This document shows, piece after piece, positions 1-13,030 of a DNA stretch of 64,000 nucleotides. Below the pieces are notes generated by a model. The model saw only the letters and a list, made by a program, of their open reading frames with translations, ran no database searches and had not been told where the DNA came from. The first letter of the stretch is position 1; each line of letters begins with the position of its first letter. The translations under genes and the position numbers were made by a program. Source of the DNA: Siphlonurus alternatus (lineage: Eukaryota > Arthropoda > Insecta > Ephemeroptera > Siphlonuridae); the NCBI GenBank assembly GCA_949825025.1, contig OX463781.1, forward strand, positions 10,232,648 through 10,296,647, in the 5' to 3' direction.

Positions 1-594
1 CCATTATTATAGACGAGGGACGATAAAATATACACCGGGCTGGTAAAAAATTGCTGGAAATTTCAAAAAAACTTGAAGTTTTGGGAGAAAAATATATAGG
101 GAGGTGCTCTTAAAATAATTTCAAGCATGTTCATTTTTTACTAAAACATATTATAGTAAATAAACAGTACATTATATAACGATGGTGAAATGATATACAA
201 AGATGGACCTAAAATATTATTCAAATTACAAAGAGCTACTCTTTTAAAAAGATCCCCCCCCCCCCAAATGGTTTTACAATTTTAACACCATACATATTTT
301 CTATGTTACCTACAAACCCAGATGTGATTCTTAATCTTTCAAGCCTAAATTGTACAAAGCACGAATTAATTGTAAGCAATAAATGACCGTAATATACAGG
401 TTGTATGGGCAGATTTGGCAAACTGGGTACTCTATATGGCAAACTGCATTTTGAAAAAAATCAGGGACACTCTTGCAGCTATTGCAAGCAAATTTTGTTC
501 CACAAACATTTTCGTCTCGAGCTTCTGTTCCCCAGAAAAAAATCTTTCCAGTTCTCCACAAGCACCATATTCAAATGTCACCAGGGGTCAAAGA

Positions 595-616
595 GGTTCC
601 CAAATTTTTGGGAACC
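595..616. repeat. Short perfect inverted repeat (hairpin)
   Basis: Arms GGTTCCCAAA and TTTGGGAACC are separated by two T bases. The sequence shows the palindrome directly. No function is implied; it lies in noncoding DNA. Confidence 0.5.
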
Positions 617-1050
617 AATTTTTTTATAGTTCTTATGACTAAATTAATTATTCCTGAAGGTTACATGCTTTTATCACAAAATAAATTTGTTTATCATATA
701 GCCGTACTATATGGGAAGCATATGGAGTAAACAATAATAATTATAATATCTTACGTCATTGTTGTCTTATCAACAAGCTGTATGACTTTTTTTCATGGCA
801 ATGATAGTGGGCAATTGAAAATTGCCATTATATAACAACAACTTTGCTAGTTTAGTTTAAATAAGCTAAAGAGTGTCGTAAAAAACTGTAAATTAAAGTT
901 TCGTCGGCCGCCATTTTGTTTTTTATGGACTTAGGTCTTTACAAAAATTCGTCATGAATCTTCAAGTTGTTGTCAACACATTTGGTAATGACAAATTTTT
1001 TCGTAACTGCCTTAGATTCTGAGTAATAAAAATAAAACGAAGTTAATCCG

Positions 1051-1080
1051 AGGTCAAAGTTCAAAGGTCACCCAAGGTCA
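1051..1080 (+). promoter_or_regulatory. Clustered nuclear-receptor-like half-sites
   Basis: Four hexamers lie in direct orientation: AGGTCA (1051), AGTTCA (1058), AGGTCA (1065) and AGGTCA (1075). The spacers are 1, 1 and 4 bases, which is the DR1-DR1-DR4 pattern bound by RXR/HNF4-type receptors in animals. Whether it is used is unknown. Confidence 0.25.
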
Positions 1081-3384
1081 ACCTATGGAACTTTTTTTTT
1101 GGTACCGCCGAAAAAAATTAATTTTATGGTCATATCTTGCATCCCTGAAAATTTCAGCTCTTTGTCACTAATAGCCCGTTTTTTTCCGTTAATTCCCTAA
1201 CTAATATGGTTTTCTGTACGTATCATAAATATTCAAAATATAGTACAATAAAAGTCATTTATAAACATTACAATACTTTTCAAGTCTTTTACAAATTGAA
1301 TATAAAACTAAAATATGTAATAAAATATTTTATTAATGTGTTTTAATAATATTATAAAAAATACTGTATTTTTGCATGACAATGTTCCATATTTTAAATT
1401 TAATGATAAAATATTACAAGCGCGTTAGTGGTAATTTATAGAGCGTTATTCTTTCTCGGAAGCGTCCTTCACCTTAACCTTGAAATGAGAAAAATGGTAA
1501 GATGGTAAAGCATGACTTCCGGAGAGCGAGTTTCCGGCGGACCGCGGCGCGTGCGGACCAACTGCAGCTAGGCAACCCGCCACGCGTCCTGATGGAGGAA
1601 AAAATATTTTTTTATATTTATTACAATGATTGTCTGGCATGACATTGTGCGTAAATCAATTTAATTCATTCTAGGGTTTCTTTTCATTCATTTTAATTTT
1701 TGATTTAGCATTATTATAAACTTATATTACTTTTTTATGTAAATAGAAATAAATAAAAAGACTCGAGTCCAAAAATAATCTCAATTTCGTTACACTAGCG
1801 TTACAGTGTAATTCTATAATACTATAAACTATAATGAATCTTACTTGTTACTTACACTACTATAACTACTATAATGAATTTACACATACAATTTTATTGA
1901 GTAAACAAATTATTATTTTTTTTTTTATAACGACTTAACAATATTCTTCAGCAAACATAAATTATATGGAGGATGTTGGCATGCATGCAACAACACTTAA
2001 ATGAAATTAAATGGCCGACCCTACTTGACCGCATGATTGATACATTTCAATTGAAGTTGAGAATAATATTGTGAAGCCATTGCAGGTATATTATATTTGC
2101 ATTTCATATTAATCTTGTTTGTAATGGTTTAACTTTCACGTATTGATGGAGCTTATCTCTCACCATGAGCAACAAACAGTCCACACACATATTGGTATTC
2201 CTGCTGTGATGCATGTCCGGTATAGCCACTCCCCCTCAGTTATCTCCCGGCGCCTCGTTATGGTCCAGCACATGACCTGGCGCCAGAGGTCACTCGGGCA
2301 GTATAATGCAAGATAAGCCTGCTCACGCCTTGGTACCGTTAACATACTAGGTTGACCCGACAACCATTATGTCTGCTCTATGTATTGATCACACTTCCTC
2401 ATCGTGAGACGTTGCATAATGAAGATTAATTTTGTTTATATTGTTCATGTCATTTGCAATATATAATAACAACAAATAATATAAATAGTTATTATTAATG
2501 ATGTTACAGTGAAATCGTGATTTACAAAATATGTTTACTTTAACATTAACAAAAGCAATAAATGTAAGCACGCTTTATTGTATTGTTATTTTAAATAGAA
2601 TCTATATGATAAATTTTGCATAGTTATGCATCTCAAACTTAATACAGTACAATATTGATTGAATTTCAATTTCACTGATTTTATCTTTAACGTTATAAAT
2701 AAATATAACTTCCTGTATTTCTGATTGATATTGTAATATAATATCTTATTATCATTTGAAATTTGAATCATATAAATTAATGTCCAAAGCTCTCTCTCTA
2801 CAGTCGCCAAATATCAAAGAGGTTTCTTGTATTTTGTGACCTCATACGCAAATACCAAGCCCAGTAAAAAGGATTAAAAGCAGCAGTAATTTGAAACCAT
2901 CGTCTCTAATTCTCTGTATAATTAAGTCTTATTCGAGGTCGTCTGCCCTACAGAATTGAATCAACACCACACAAATGTTTCTGGAGATAAAACACAGAGC
3001 TGGTACACGGTAGTCGCACTTGCCACTTCAATTGCGTACGTGCATGATCACACCATTACGATCACATACTGAGATATGTGAATTAATTTAACATTTTTCT
3101 AGTGATTTTCGTTGTCACATTTTTGTAATGTTAAACTAATCAACATCACACGAGGAAATAAAACTATTCTCAGATATTATTCTTTATATTACATTATTGT
3201 ATTATTACCTTATTATTTTTATTAATTGTCCATTAACGAAATTAATGTAAACGCCAATAATAATTAAAGGTAAGTAATGAATATTAAGAACAATGGAAGA
3301 AAAATTAATGTTTTTATTTTATAATGTGCTGCGGGTTGCATGACTGTCAAGTTGCAGGGGCTCTAACCATTGTTGTTGCTGCAG

Positions 3385-3594
3385 GTGGCGCGGGACGTTT
3401 CGGGGCTAGTGGCCGCGCTGCTGGGCCCCCTCTACCCGAACTTCGCGCGCTCCCGACTCGTGCTGACCCGGCAGGCCCGCGACCTGCTCGTGTGTCGCTA
3501 CTACGGCAACCTGGCCAGGTTCGAGACGGAGTTCCTGCGCCCCGCGGCCGCCCTGCTGACCGACCTCAAGGACCTCAGGAACCAAACCACCGTG
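3385..3594 (+). CDS. Internal coding exon of an unidentified host gene
   Basis: This 210-base exon has 70 whole codons, phase 0 at both ends. It is bounded by a pyrimidine-containing tract ending in gcag (3381-3384) and a strong donor gtaagt (3595-3600). It is about 65-70 percent GC with mostly G or C in third positions, in sharp contrast to the surrounding AT-rich DNA. The peptide starts VARDVSGLVAALLGPLYPNF and ends LTDLKDLRNQTTV. It is leucine- and arginine-rich and looks mostly helical, with aromatic and basic residues in the middle (RYYGNLARFETEF). No catalytic motif or signal peptide is visible and I do not recognise the family. The next phase-compatible exon on this strand is 57047-57734. 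Upstream exons lie outside the window or are not detectable. Antisense frames here are shadows. Confidence 0.75.
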
Positions 3595-6398
3595 GTAAGT
3601 GCCAGTCACTGGAGAACCAGATCTTCGCCGTGTCCTTCGTCGCGGGCCTGTGGGATTTAATGCGTTTAGACTATTTTGCAATTAAGTGGAAAAATTAGAA
3701 AATTATGAAAACTTCATATATTACAGTACTCAAAATTTGCAAGGAGAGTAATATTTATCACAATTTTGTTCTAGTACAAAGTTTTTCAAACTTTTCTCAT
3801 GATTTATCATTGGTCTTTTATAGTACCTTTGAGTGTAATTTTCAACAGCATTCTCAAAATATTTTAAAACGTTATGAGTCATTGCTTTTATATGCAAGTT
3901 ATGAAAAAAAGAAATTACCATATATGGTTTTATACAACCTGATATGTGTGAGAAACAATTATAATATATTTCAAAACAAACATATCTTTATGAAAATTTG
4001 AACGTTTTCAGCTTTAAAAACAAAAAGAGAAATCAAATCTCATATTCCAATCATTATAAAAATAATCTTTATAGTAATAATCTTGATCAATAAAAATCTA
4101 TTGTTATAATCAAAAGATCGAAAAAAGTTCAATATAAAAAGTTTCTCTTTAAATATAAACAATGTTGTTGTCAAATATTAATACTGAATGTCACGAATAT
4201 GTCAATTTTGTGACGCACCAGTGTGACACGGTTAGGGTTCACTCAGACTCGTGACCGTGCAGCAACAGTAACTGTGACTTAGACGAAGGGTCAGCAGCGT
4301 GACACCAGGGTCATGTGAATTGATCTCCACCACCACCAAGTTAGCTCAATCAATCTGTGAACCTCCAGGCAAAAACTGACCTTCACCAATGTAGAGAAAA
4401 ATTACCGTTACAATTTCATATACAATGACATAGAAGTAAATATTTTAATATTATTCACTTCTCAATGAAAATATTATAATAATATAAAAACAAGTTTTTA
4501 ATTTTACTATTATTCACTTGATTTGCATTTTAATTTCACTATCGTGCAAGTATGATATTGTATATACTTTTTAAAAGTCGTGCATCTGAAGTACATAAAG
4601 AATAGAGGTTTTGATTTACTTAATAATAAAAAAGTATAAGTTGAAACAAAAGAATCTTGAATAATATTGAGAGCGTAATCTAGCCTCAAGAAATAGAATG
4701 CATGTTGTATGATGCATTTTTTTTAAAGCTATAAAAAATTAATGAAATCCAGAATAAAGTTCAATAAAAATAATATAAGTAATATAGCAATAAAAATGGA
4801 AAGTCGTTATTTTTTTTAATAGACATGTTCTTTTCAAATTAATTATAACCTTTTTTTTTTTCATAACTAACACCTTAGAAAACGGAAAATCACTTTAAGT
4901 AAAAAAAAAAATATACTTCAATTCGGAGGAAACAGAATGAGTGGCTCTCTCAAATGTATTTCAGTGAAAACGAAATTCTATCCTCGTGTTTTCGTAGATT
5001 TTATTCTTTCATATAAAAAATAAATGATGCAGTTAGGAGATTAAAGTGCATCTAAAATTCTTAGGAAAAATGAGAAGGGCTATAAAAAGACGTTTTTCAA
5101 AGATTGCAAGCTACAAAGTTGCAGTGTAGCGGAGCGGGTATAACAACTTTCCTTGGTGCGAGATAGATGGCGGATGAGAAAATTGAGGGAAAACTTTGTA
5201 CTGGGAGCTTTGCCACCAAATTTTCTCTAGCCTACAGACCATGAAAGTAACAAAATAGTTCGTCACATACCCGACCATTTCTTATTTCATCACAAAATTA
5301 TAACAAAGGTGTCTTAAGAATGCCTTGATAATTATATTGTTACCAAACAAAACACACAGCAAATTACTGCGATATATTAAGGAAGGTTAATTTAAATTAA
5401 CAAAATATGCACACACGTTCAATTTTGTACGACCTTGCAATTCGATGTCATTTTAAAATTCAAGATAAGCATTCTAAAGATTAATTTGCTTCAGGGATTT
5501 ATAATTTTACAACGAACGATAAACAATTTAGTATACTGAAAACATGGAAAATTATGGTTAAAAAGCAATAAATATCAATCGTTTCTCTAATTAATATATT
5601 CGTCCCCGTTTTCTTTAAACGTGAAAATTACTCAACAGCTTGGTAAAAAAGTCAAAGATGAAGTTTCTTGCACCAAGCAGATGACTGTGACGTCACAAGG
5701 TTGCTCAGTGACGTCATACGGTTCTCCAGTGAGCACCAGTTTATCACTTGGTTCCTGGATGGCGCGTCAGATAACATAGCGCTAAGTGGGGAAACAAACG
5801 CGACGCCGACCTAAGGGAGGGGTTCCTTTTCCTTGGCCCTTTTTTTTATTTTTTCACTCTCTCACAGAGACCATAATCTTGTCTCTTTTAAAGCTTATCT
5901 CAGTAACTTACAAGAAACAAATCTGGTACTTTGTCACAGTCCATTCATTAATAGAACTTTAGTAATTAGAATTTTTATTTCTTTTACATCATGACTAAAC
6001 TTTATAACAAGGTTAAAATGTGTTTGTTTTATAACACACCACACGTTACACAAATTTTAGTATATTTTGCTTGCTGTGTTACACCCCCCCCCCCACCCAC
6101 CACGTGTCTCAAGTCGCACCCCCCTTAACATGGAGTGCAGATTGACGTCACACAGAATCCAGACTACTCTCCATTTTAAAAATATAAACTATTAGAAACA
6201 GATGGTAAGTCAAGAGCTTATAATTTTGATATTGAGTATAGGTGTAACTGGATCCAGCGTGCAGCCATCTCTCTCATCGCCAATGCAGGAGTGTTTCTAG
6301 TCAAGACATATGGTGGGATTATAGAGAGGGGTTACGAGACTCCAGGAAACAGGTGTTTCGTCGTGGTGCTCAAACCTCGCGACACACTTCACGTGTAC
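3595..6398 (+). other. Start of the giant intron, no gene seen
   Basis: AT-rich DNA after the exon donor. It contains two TGACGTCA palindromes 21 bases apart (5688 and 5709) in a less AT-rich patch (5680-5830), a third at 6143, and a C-rich run near 6086. The open frames at 3705-4001 are AT-rich and low-complexity, so I do not call them. Confidence 0.55.
5688..5716. promoter_or_regulatory. Paired CRE-like palindromes
   Basis: Two perfect TGACGTCA octamers (5688-5695, 5709-5716) are spaced 21 bases apart, about two helical turns. TGACGTCA is the full consensus for CREB/ATF bZIP dimers. They could mark an intronic enhancer. No start site or TATA box is obvious nearby. Confidence 0.35.
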
Positions 6399-6406
6399 CA
6401 TAATCA

Positions 6407-8113
6407 TAGGGTGACCAGATATCTTGATGTTCAAAACGGTACACATGCCCCCAAGATAGAGGCCTGAAGGGCCAAAACCCCCGCCGGAGGCGCGATTTTT
6501 TTGGGTGCCACGCCCCCTTTTTTACTTTTTTTTTTTTCTTAATAGATTTTCAAATGAATTGTTTTTTTTTATGAAGCCGTTTTTTCCGAAAAAAATTATT
6601 TTATTGGTAAATCCATTAAAGAATTTTCGTCATATATTATAGCAATTATTACGTAAGTATTTTTTAATTGGTACCATAGTTCAGACGAAGTTTAAGTAAA
6701 ACGCGGTTTTCTGTTCCATAAGGCTGCATGTTTAAGGGTTCAGGAAAACAAGCTTTGGTATTTTTTTTTTTTTTTTTTTTGCGATGAAGCTATTTGAGAT
6801 GAAATTTTTTGGTTTTCATTTCTCACACTAATGCAGGACAGGTTAAAATATTTTAAGGAAATAAAATAATAAATAATGCAATCGCTCATGCACTCTACTT
6901 TAAATATTATCAATAATTGCATTTTTTTATATATAATTATACTTTTCATAGAATTAGAAAAAAATATATTTATTCTAGTCATCATGCAAGAAAACTGTGT
7001 ACGTGCCAGTGAGCTGATTTCCTAAAATTAACCTTTTTTCTTGGCCTGGCCAGGATCCTATTATGTTGTAAAGTTGCATGTAAATAAAAAGAAACAAAAG
7101 CAATAAAAGAAATACTCAAAAAGCATAACTTCGAAAAATACTTTTCCAAGAAAAAAATATACAGTATTTTAAATTGATTTTTTTTTTTATTATTATTTCG
7201 TTATCAAATTTTTCGTCTCCATCCACAATATTTCTAAATGTACGTACGACGTGTTACTTAAATAATGCATTATATATTGGTTTATAAATAAGTAAACTTA
7301 ATATAATGTCACGAGATAATTAAATTATACAAAAAAAAAAAAATGAGTATAAAGCAAGAAATTAATTTGAATTACTTTTAATCGAACTGCTCATTTTGCA
7401 AATAGTGTGAACTCTTGTTAGAGTGAAATAGCTGAAGAAGTTATATAAATTGAATTAATTTATAGCAATCAAATTGGACTTAATAACAGCTAAAATTACT
7501 TGATTGTATGAATAATATTTGTGGCGTACCGTTTTTCCCTCATATTATTTTCCATTTATTTACGTAATATCCATGCACGATTATTGTGAAAAAAAAAAAA
7601 AAAAAAAGAGAGGTATAGAAATTTTTGTCTAAGCCACCACACAATGCATAAGAATGATTTTTTCAATTTTATATTTTATTGGAAATTTCCATCAAGTGAA
7701 TATCATCAATATCAAGAGATGATATTTTTCTGTAAAGTTTTTTACTTGTTTTTTATTCAAAATTTAATCGAAAAGTAGTGATTTCATTTCACGTAGTATT
7801 ATATATGCATACTAAGTACATACAAAATATATTCCGCAATTTTGGAAGAAATATGCTGTTTTGTGAATGCGATCGAGAAAAAGGGGCATGGAGTTGCAAA
7901 ATCATTTGCGTCCATACATTTTCGTAAATATTCACAACCACATTCCTATGAATTTTTTATTTTTTTAATGATAAAATTTTTAAAAAATGTCCCTTTTTTA
8001 AATTTTGTCGAAAGCGGTACATTTAGGCGTCCCGAGAGCCTCTTTGGGGACACCGGGACATGGTACTCTAAAACGGTACTGTACCGGTCAAAACGGTACG
8101 TCTGGTCACCCTA
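6407..8113. mobile_element. Non-autonomous hAT-type DNA transposon
   Basis: The 1,707-base element is bounded by inverted repeats. The left end reads TAGGGTGACCAGAT and the right end, on the reverse strand, reads TAGGGTGACCAGACG, identical over 13 bases. It is flanked by a perfect 8-base target-site duplication, CATAATCA, at 6399-6406 and 8114-8121. An 8-bp duplication with short terminal repeats is the hallmark of the hAT superfamily. The subterminal right end has repeated ACGGTAC-type words. No transposase-sized frame or hAT dimerisation domain is present, only short AT-rich frames, a T-run near 6761-6780 and an A-run near 7590-7607. It is therefore a deletion derivative mobilised in trans. 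The perfect duplication suggests it is not very old. Confidence 0.85.
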
Positions 8114-8121
8114 CATAATCA

Positions 8122-11100
8122 CGACTGCTGGCCCTATACAGTAATTTACCTTGTCGCTTCTGCTGATACCAATTTTGTGATTTTATTTTATTTTAAAAAT
8201 AAACTATAAGGTAAAATACTATAATTTGGTATAAATACCACATTTCTCCATAGAAAAAATATACAATTATGTGGTTAAGTTAAAGAAAATTTAAATATTA
8301 CATTCAGATAAACTTGTCAATTTTTCATTGTTATACCTGCAACATTTTTACATATATAATATACAGTGATGGCCATTTTTTTTTTAAACAACTGTTTCTG
8401 CGCCTGCTGATTCAAATGTAGGCTAATTTCTGTACAAGCCTTTGTCTAAATTTAATGTTTGCTTGATAACCCCTGCTCAGGGACTTGAAGTAAGGTGTGT
8501 GGCCTATTACTCAGGGTAAGAAGCATAATTGGTGGTTACCGTTTCAACAATAATGATCACTACCGTAATATATTATTAAAAATTTCAGAAACAAGAAATA
8601 ATATTAATAAGATGTATACATCATTATTTATAAAAAATAATATCAAATAGAAATTTTCTCCTCAGGAGTTTTGTATAGAAATGTTCTGTATGTTTATTTA
8701 CCTGGATCTTATAACTCAAAGGTGAGGTTGCGACTATAAGTTCTATAATACAAGAGACAGCAACGGACCCATGGAGTTTAGGAGGACAGACTTTTGTGCC
8801 GTCGGCGTCTCTCCGTAACCATGGAGACCTCACACACGCTCCTACCTTCCTGGAGTCATTTAACATAACATTTTATGATTTTTTTGTACCTTGAAACCCT
8901 CCATATTGTATGCAATTTTATATCAGGTGTATCGAATTGCCTTCTTTCTTATCATTATACATATAACAAAAAGAATGAAGTTCGTGCCGTTAGCTTTATT
9001 GATTTTTATTAAGTTAATTCATAAAACCTTTTATTGCAAGTAAAAACTCATTGTGATTTTTTCAAATATAGTAATAAAAATTCTAAGCTTCTTTGGTGCA
9101 AATTTATATGGCACCCAAGTACGGCAGTAAATAAATAAAAATATCAGTCTGATGTAAATAGCTTCACTATAGATTTCTTTGCTATGCTTAACTTTTGTGT
9201 ACTCATGTGTATACTTCTATGTGCATGCTTATTGAAAAATTGAAAGAAAGAAAAAAATGGAAATCGTGTACATAAAAGTTTAAAACGAGTTACTATAATA
9301 TAACCTACAATAATCCCATACAAATATAGCTCTATTCCACATCGGTCATTGAAGGTATATTTTGCATAGTCAAGACTAAATTTCATATAATATAATACAA
9401 TATTTATGTTTAAAGCGACAGCTAAAGAAACATAGCATGAAATCAATTATTAATGTTGTGTATCAAACTATTCAAAATAATAACCTTAATAAAATTTTGA
9501 CGCAGGATTAAACTTGTGTCACGATCTCGCCACAGAAAATAACTCATTGACATTTAGCAGATTAGGGTTTGACATTTTTCCTATGAGAAGTGACATTTTT
9601 AACTCCTTTTCGTGACACAGTGACGTACTTATGAAAGTATTTTTTATCCTATTGATTGAGTGACAGGAAACGATGTCTGAATAAAGAAGAGCCAGCTGAC
9701 GTCATGTTTAATAATCCTGTCTATTTGTCAGCCACGTGACATCGGCTCTGAGTGTCGAAAACAAGAGTTATATAATCAGTCATGTAATATCAATTAAAAG
9801 GTTACAACGTTAGGATAATGTTGAAAGGGGTGAGGCATAATTCAGTCAGAGGATGGAATATTCTCTGATTGAATTTTACATTATTATTATTGTACTGCAG
9901 TACTTTACAGAAGACCTTTAAAATGTTATGTTCAAAATTCAATTTGAAAGCTTAAATTAATGTAAACTCAACATTAACGTTGATAAATCTGACAAATTAA
10001 TATTTGAAAAATTGTTATATTTTTTATATAGAGGGGTTGGGTTAGTGTGCTATCCGAAACATTATTTGTACAGTACAGAAGTAATTAAAAATGTAAATGA
10101 CATGAAATATTAATCGCTCAATCACTTCCTGCTGCATGATGTTCTATTGTGAAGTGCATGCACTTGAGACTAAACATTATAGCCGGGGCGGTGGCCGCAC
10201 GTTCGCCGTGATAAGGTCTGCGACATGTTTTATTCATACGACGGACACAGCCTGGCCGGGTCCACTAGCCGCGGGAAGTGTTTTTATCTCTGGAGACGAG
10301 CTAGCATAGTCCATTTCAACCTGCACTCACGCAAGCTTTCGGAACAACAAAAAATATATTAATAGAAGAAAATATTCGTAAGTTTTTTTACTCTTTTTAT
10401 ACCTTAATCCTTTTTACTTTAATTTATCAATGATATGAATCTCTAATTTTTCTTTCATTCAATATTTATGATTTTTTTTTTAGTTGTAACTTAAGGGTAT
10501 AATTTGTCTAAAAAAGGTTATTTAATAATAAACAAAAAATATATTTAGATGTTTAAAATATATGAAAAGTATATATATTCAAAAAAATATGTGGTGTGTT
10601 TCTTTGAAATTGAAATAGTAACTCTATTTTATGTAATTGTAATAATTATTAGGTAACTATTTCTTCTAAACAATTAAAATATAAATAAATGTAGGGAGCT
10701 TAAAATTTTCTCTATTAAGAGTCGTACAGTTTTGCTAAAAAAATACCATACAAAATCAATGAAGTCGGCTACCTGAGAGAAATATATAAAATTATAAAAT
10801 ATAATCATGCAACGTCAGGCCTCCAAAAACCTTTATAAAACAAATACATTATTAATTTCCTAGAAACTTCTTTGCTGTGTGAGTGTTTAATAGCACTACT
10901 AATTATTATATATTTAAAAGCCTCTTGTTTGCATTATTAGAACAAAGCAAACAAAGATACATCAAAGGAATCTAAATGAGCATTTCTCGTGACATTTAAT
11001 CCATTATTTAATTTTATTCACATTACTAAATAAAAAATCTATATTTAATATTTTTCAAGGTGAAAGTATTTTAAATAACCACGATGACATTGAACTGATA

Positions 11101-12780
11101 ACTTCTAAATTCTATGAAGTTGTATGCAAATGGCATTGCAGGTAAGGGGGTTTAGACGCGGCGGCGGCGCCGGAGTGGCGGCCGGTGTGTATGTGATTAA
11201 GATAAGAGTGCGGCACCAGGGCGAGCATGCACCACCGTACCAGGGTGTGCCATGCTATGATGTAGTGTCAGTACCACCCACCAGGGGCGCATTAAACGTC
11301 CATCAAGTCCTAAATGACCCTCCATAATAGTCAGATAGATATATATAGTAATGACATTAATGACAAACACCGCATGAAACATCATTTCGTCTTTATATTG
11401 ATTGTTAGTGACCTATTTGAAAAAAAAAAAATACTTTTTATTTTTATATAACATTATTTTTATATATTATATAGTTATATATACTTTATTTAAAGGTTTT
11501 TATTCTTTCTTTTTTATATTCTTCTTGTATTTGCATGTTTAAATTTTTTATGTTGTCATTAAACAAATAACAGTAATAAAAAAAAACAAGTATAGATAAT
11601 TCCTTACTCGTAATACTCGTAAATGATTATGAGTATACAAAAGATAAATACTAAACAAAAGAAATAAAAAATAGTAATTTCAAATCCGTTATTCTGTAAG
11701 GTAATAAGTTATTATAAGAATTTTAATGACAAATAAAATCATAAAAATAACATAAAATTAATTGCAGTATACTATCATCATTGTTAATTAATCATTGTTA
11801 ACATTATTTCACATCAATTCTGGTTATTTATTATAGATGTATAAGGTAAAAATATATAATATTATTGTGTCAAAAAAAAATCAAATTTAAAAGTCCGCAT
11901 CATATAAGATAAATAATATTTTACCTTGATATCGTGGCGTAAACAAATATAATAAATTTCTTAACATAAAAAATATTAAGAACCCTATTTATTATTGCAT
12001 ATTTTTAGATATAATATATCGTATCAAATAAGGGTGATATTATGTATGTAGGAAGGTGGAACTTATGTAAAATGTTGCTGCTGCTGTTGTTTTATTTATA
12101 TGCGTGCACGACTGCGCCATGGCGTGCATACCGCTCTTTGCTACTCTTTTGTTTCGTGCAATGTCACGGTCAGGTCAGCTGTGATCGATGAGGGGATTCC
12201 CCGACATGAAACGTCACGTAGTGACCTCAACTGAGACATAGATGACATTAATTAAAACACCCTTGATTAAAATATGTCCCGTCTTCAAATATTGTCATCT
12301 TTTCTATTTATTAAAAAAACATGAGCTCATAGCACGCAAGGTTTTCTCTATATTATAATAATTTTAACTTCAATATGATTAATTTTTCATGTCTTAAGTT
12401 TTTTTATTAATTTTATAACAAATTGACATGTCAAGAACCACCATATTGTTACGTGTTAAAATTTATGCGTACATCTCAAGCGTTCTAACAGAATTCTCGA
12501 TGTATCCGCTCCCCACAAAACGTCAATCATAATACCCTACACGAACACCATTTTCTCACGTTATAAAGAGAATCAATATCATACCTCAAACGTTTTCCGT
12601 GATGTTTATTTTTAAAGGACTATTTTTCAATGTCTGGAACATTTTCTTGAAACAATTCAAAAATAGTTTCTAAAAGTTTATTCGACTATTTGAACATCAA
12701 AGTATTGAGCGGTTTATTTGATAAAGTAATTACAGCTATATCTGCTTACTGAGCTGTCGATCAAGAGATTTAAATTGATT
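8122..12780 (+). other. Giant intron, no gene seen
   Basis: AT-rich intronic DNA. Two GC-rich islands stand out. One is about 10180-10345, including an isolated 45-codon frame from 10225 that I do not call. The other is about 11120-11310, rich in CGGCGG and GATA words. Either could be conserved regulatory DNA. A TGACGTCA site is at 9697, and a 10-base inverted repeat (9515-9524 with 9610-9619) brackets a short patch. Confidence 0.5.
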
Positions 12781-12782
12781 TG

Positions 12783-12845
12783 TGATTGGTCACGGTTTCC
12801 CCTGTCACGCTATTCAGTTGGTCATATCGGCTGTCGGTATCAGTT
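12783..12845 (+). promoter_or_regulatory. Candidate alternative promoter (CCAAT plus initiators)
   Basis: An inverted CCAAT box (ATTGG, 12785-12789) is followed by two TCAGTT sequences (12814-12819, 12840-12845), which match the arthropod initiator TCAGT. This leads into a GC-richer stretch with an ATG-first open segment ending at a splice donor. There is no TATA box. The motifs are seen directly; promoter function is inferred. Confidence 0.4.
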
Positions 12846-13030
12846 GAGGAAGAAGGAACTGACCACCGCGAGCTGCTTTGTGTTACTGGACATTTGATTT
12901 AGACGGCGGCGCACTACATTTTTAATTTTGAAATCAAAGGCTTTGTACCTTGCGATAGACGAAATGTTACCCCAACCTTATCTTCTTAGGGGTCCTAGTT
13001 TTAGAGACGTGTTGGCTCTAGAATGTGAAG
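12842..13030 (+). CDS. Candidate alternative first exon with start codon
   Basis: From the second initiator there is a leader of about 122 bases, then ATG at 12964 in the context gacgaaATGt. Twenty-two codons follow (starting MLPQPYLLRGPSFRDVLALE), and then the segment ends GAAG before gtattg at 13031, a fair donor. The coding part is 67 bases, so it ends in phase 1. That does not join in frame to the exon at 57047 (phase 0) but does join to the exon at 63143 (phase 1), giving a short N-terminus straight into the polyproline stretch. An unseen intermediate exon or an unrelated nested gene is also possible. The peptide is not one I recognise. Confidence 0.35.

Larger units (their letters stand above)
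1..3384. other. AT-rich intronic or upstream DNA
   Basis: No gene is supported here. Because the exon at 3385 begins at a splice acceptor, this is most simply the preceding intron of the plus-strand gene. It holds a 10-bp-arm hairpin (595-616), a cluster of AGGTCA-like half-sites (1051-1080), and two modest GC-rich patches (about 1505-1595 and 2150-2360) with no convincing reading frame. Open frames in this stretch are short and of low-complexity composition. Confidence 0.6.

Noticed and set aside
3406..3681. Reverse-strand frame of 91 codons
   Set aside because: Antisense to the GC-rich plus-strand exon, which has splice sites and codon bias on the plus strand.
10225..10362. 45-codon frame in a GC-rich island
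   Set aside because: No splice sites or recognisable motif; length compatible with chance.
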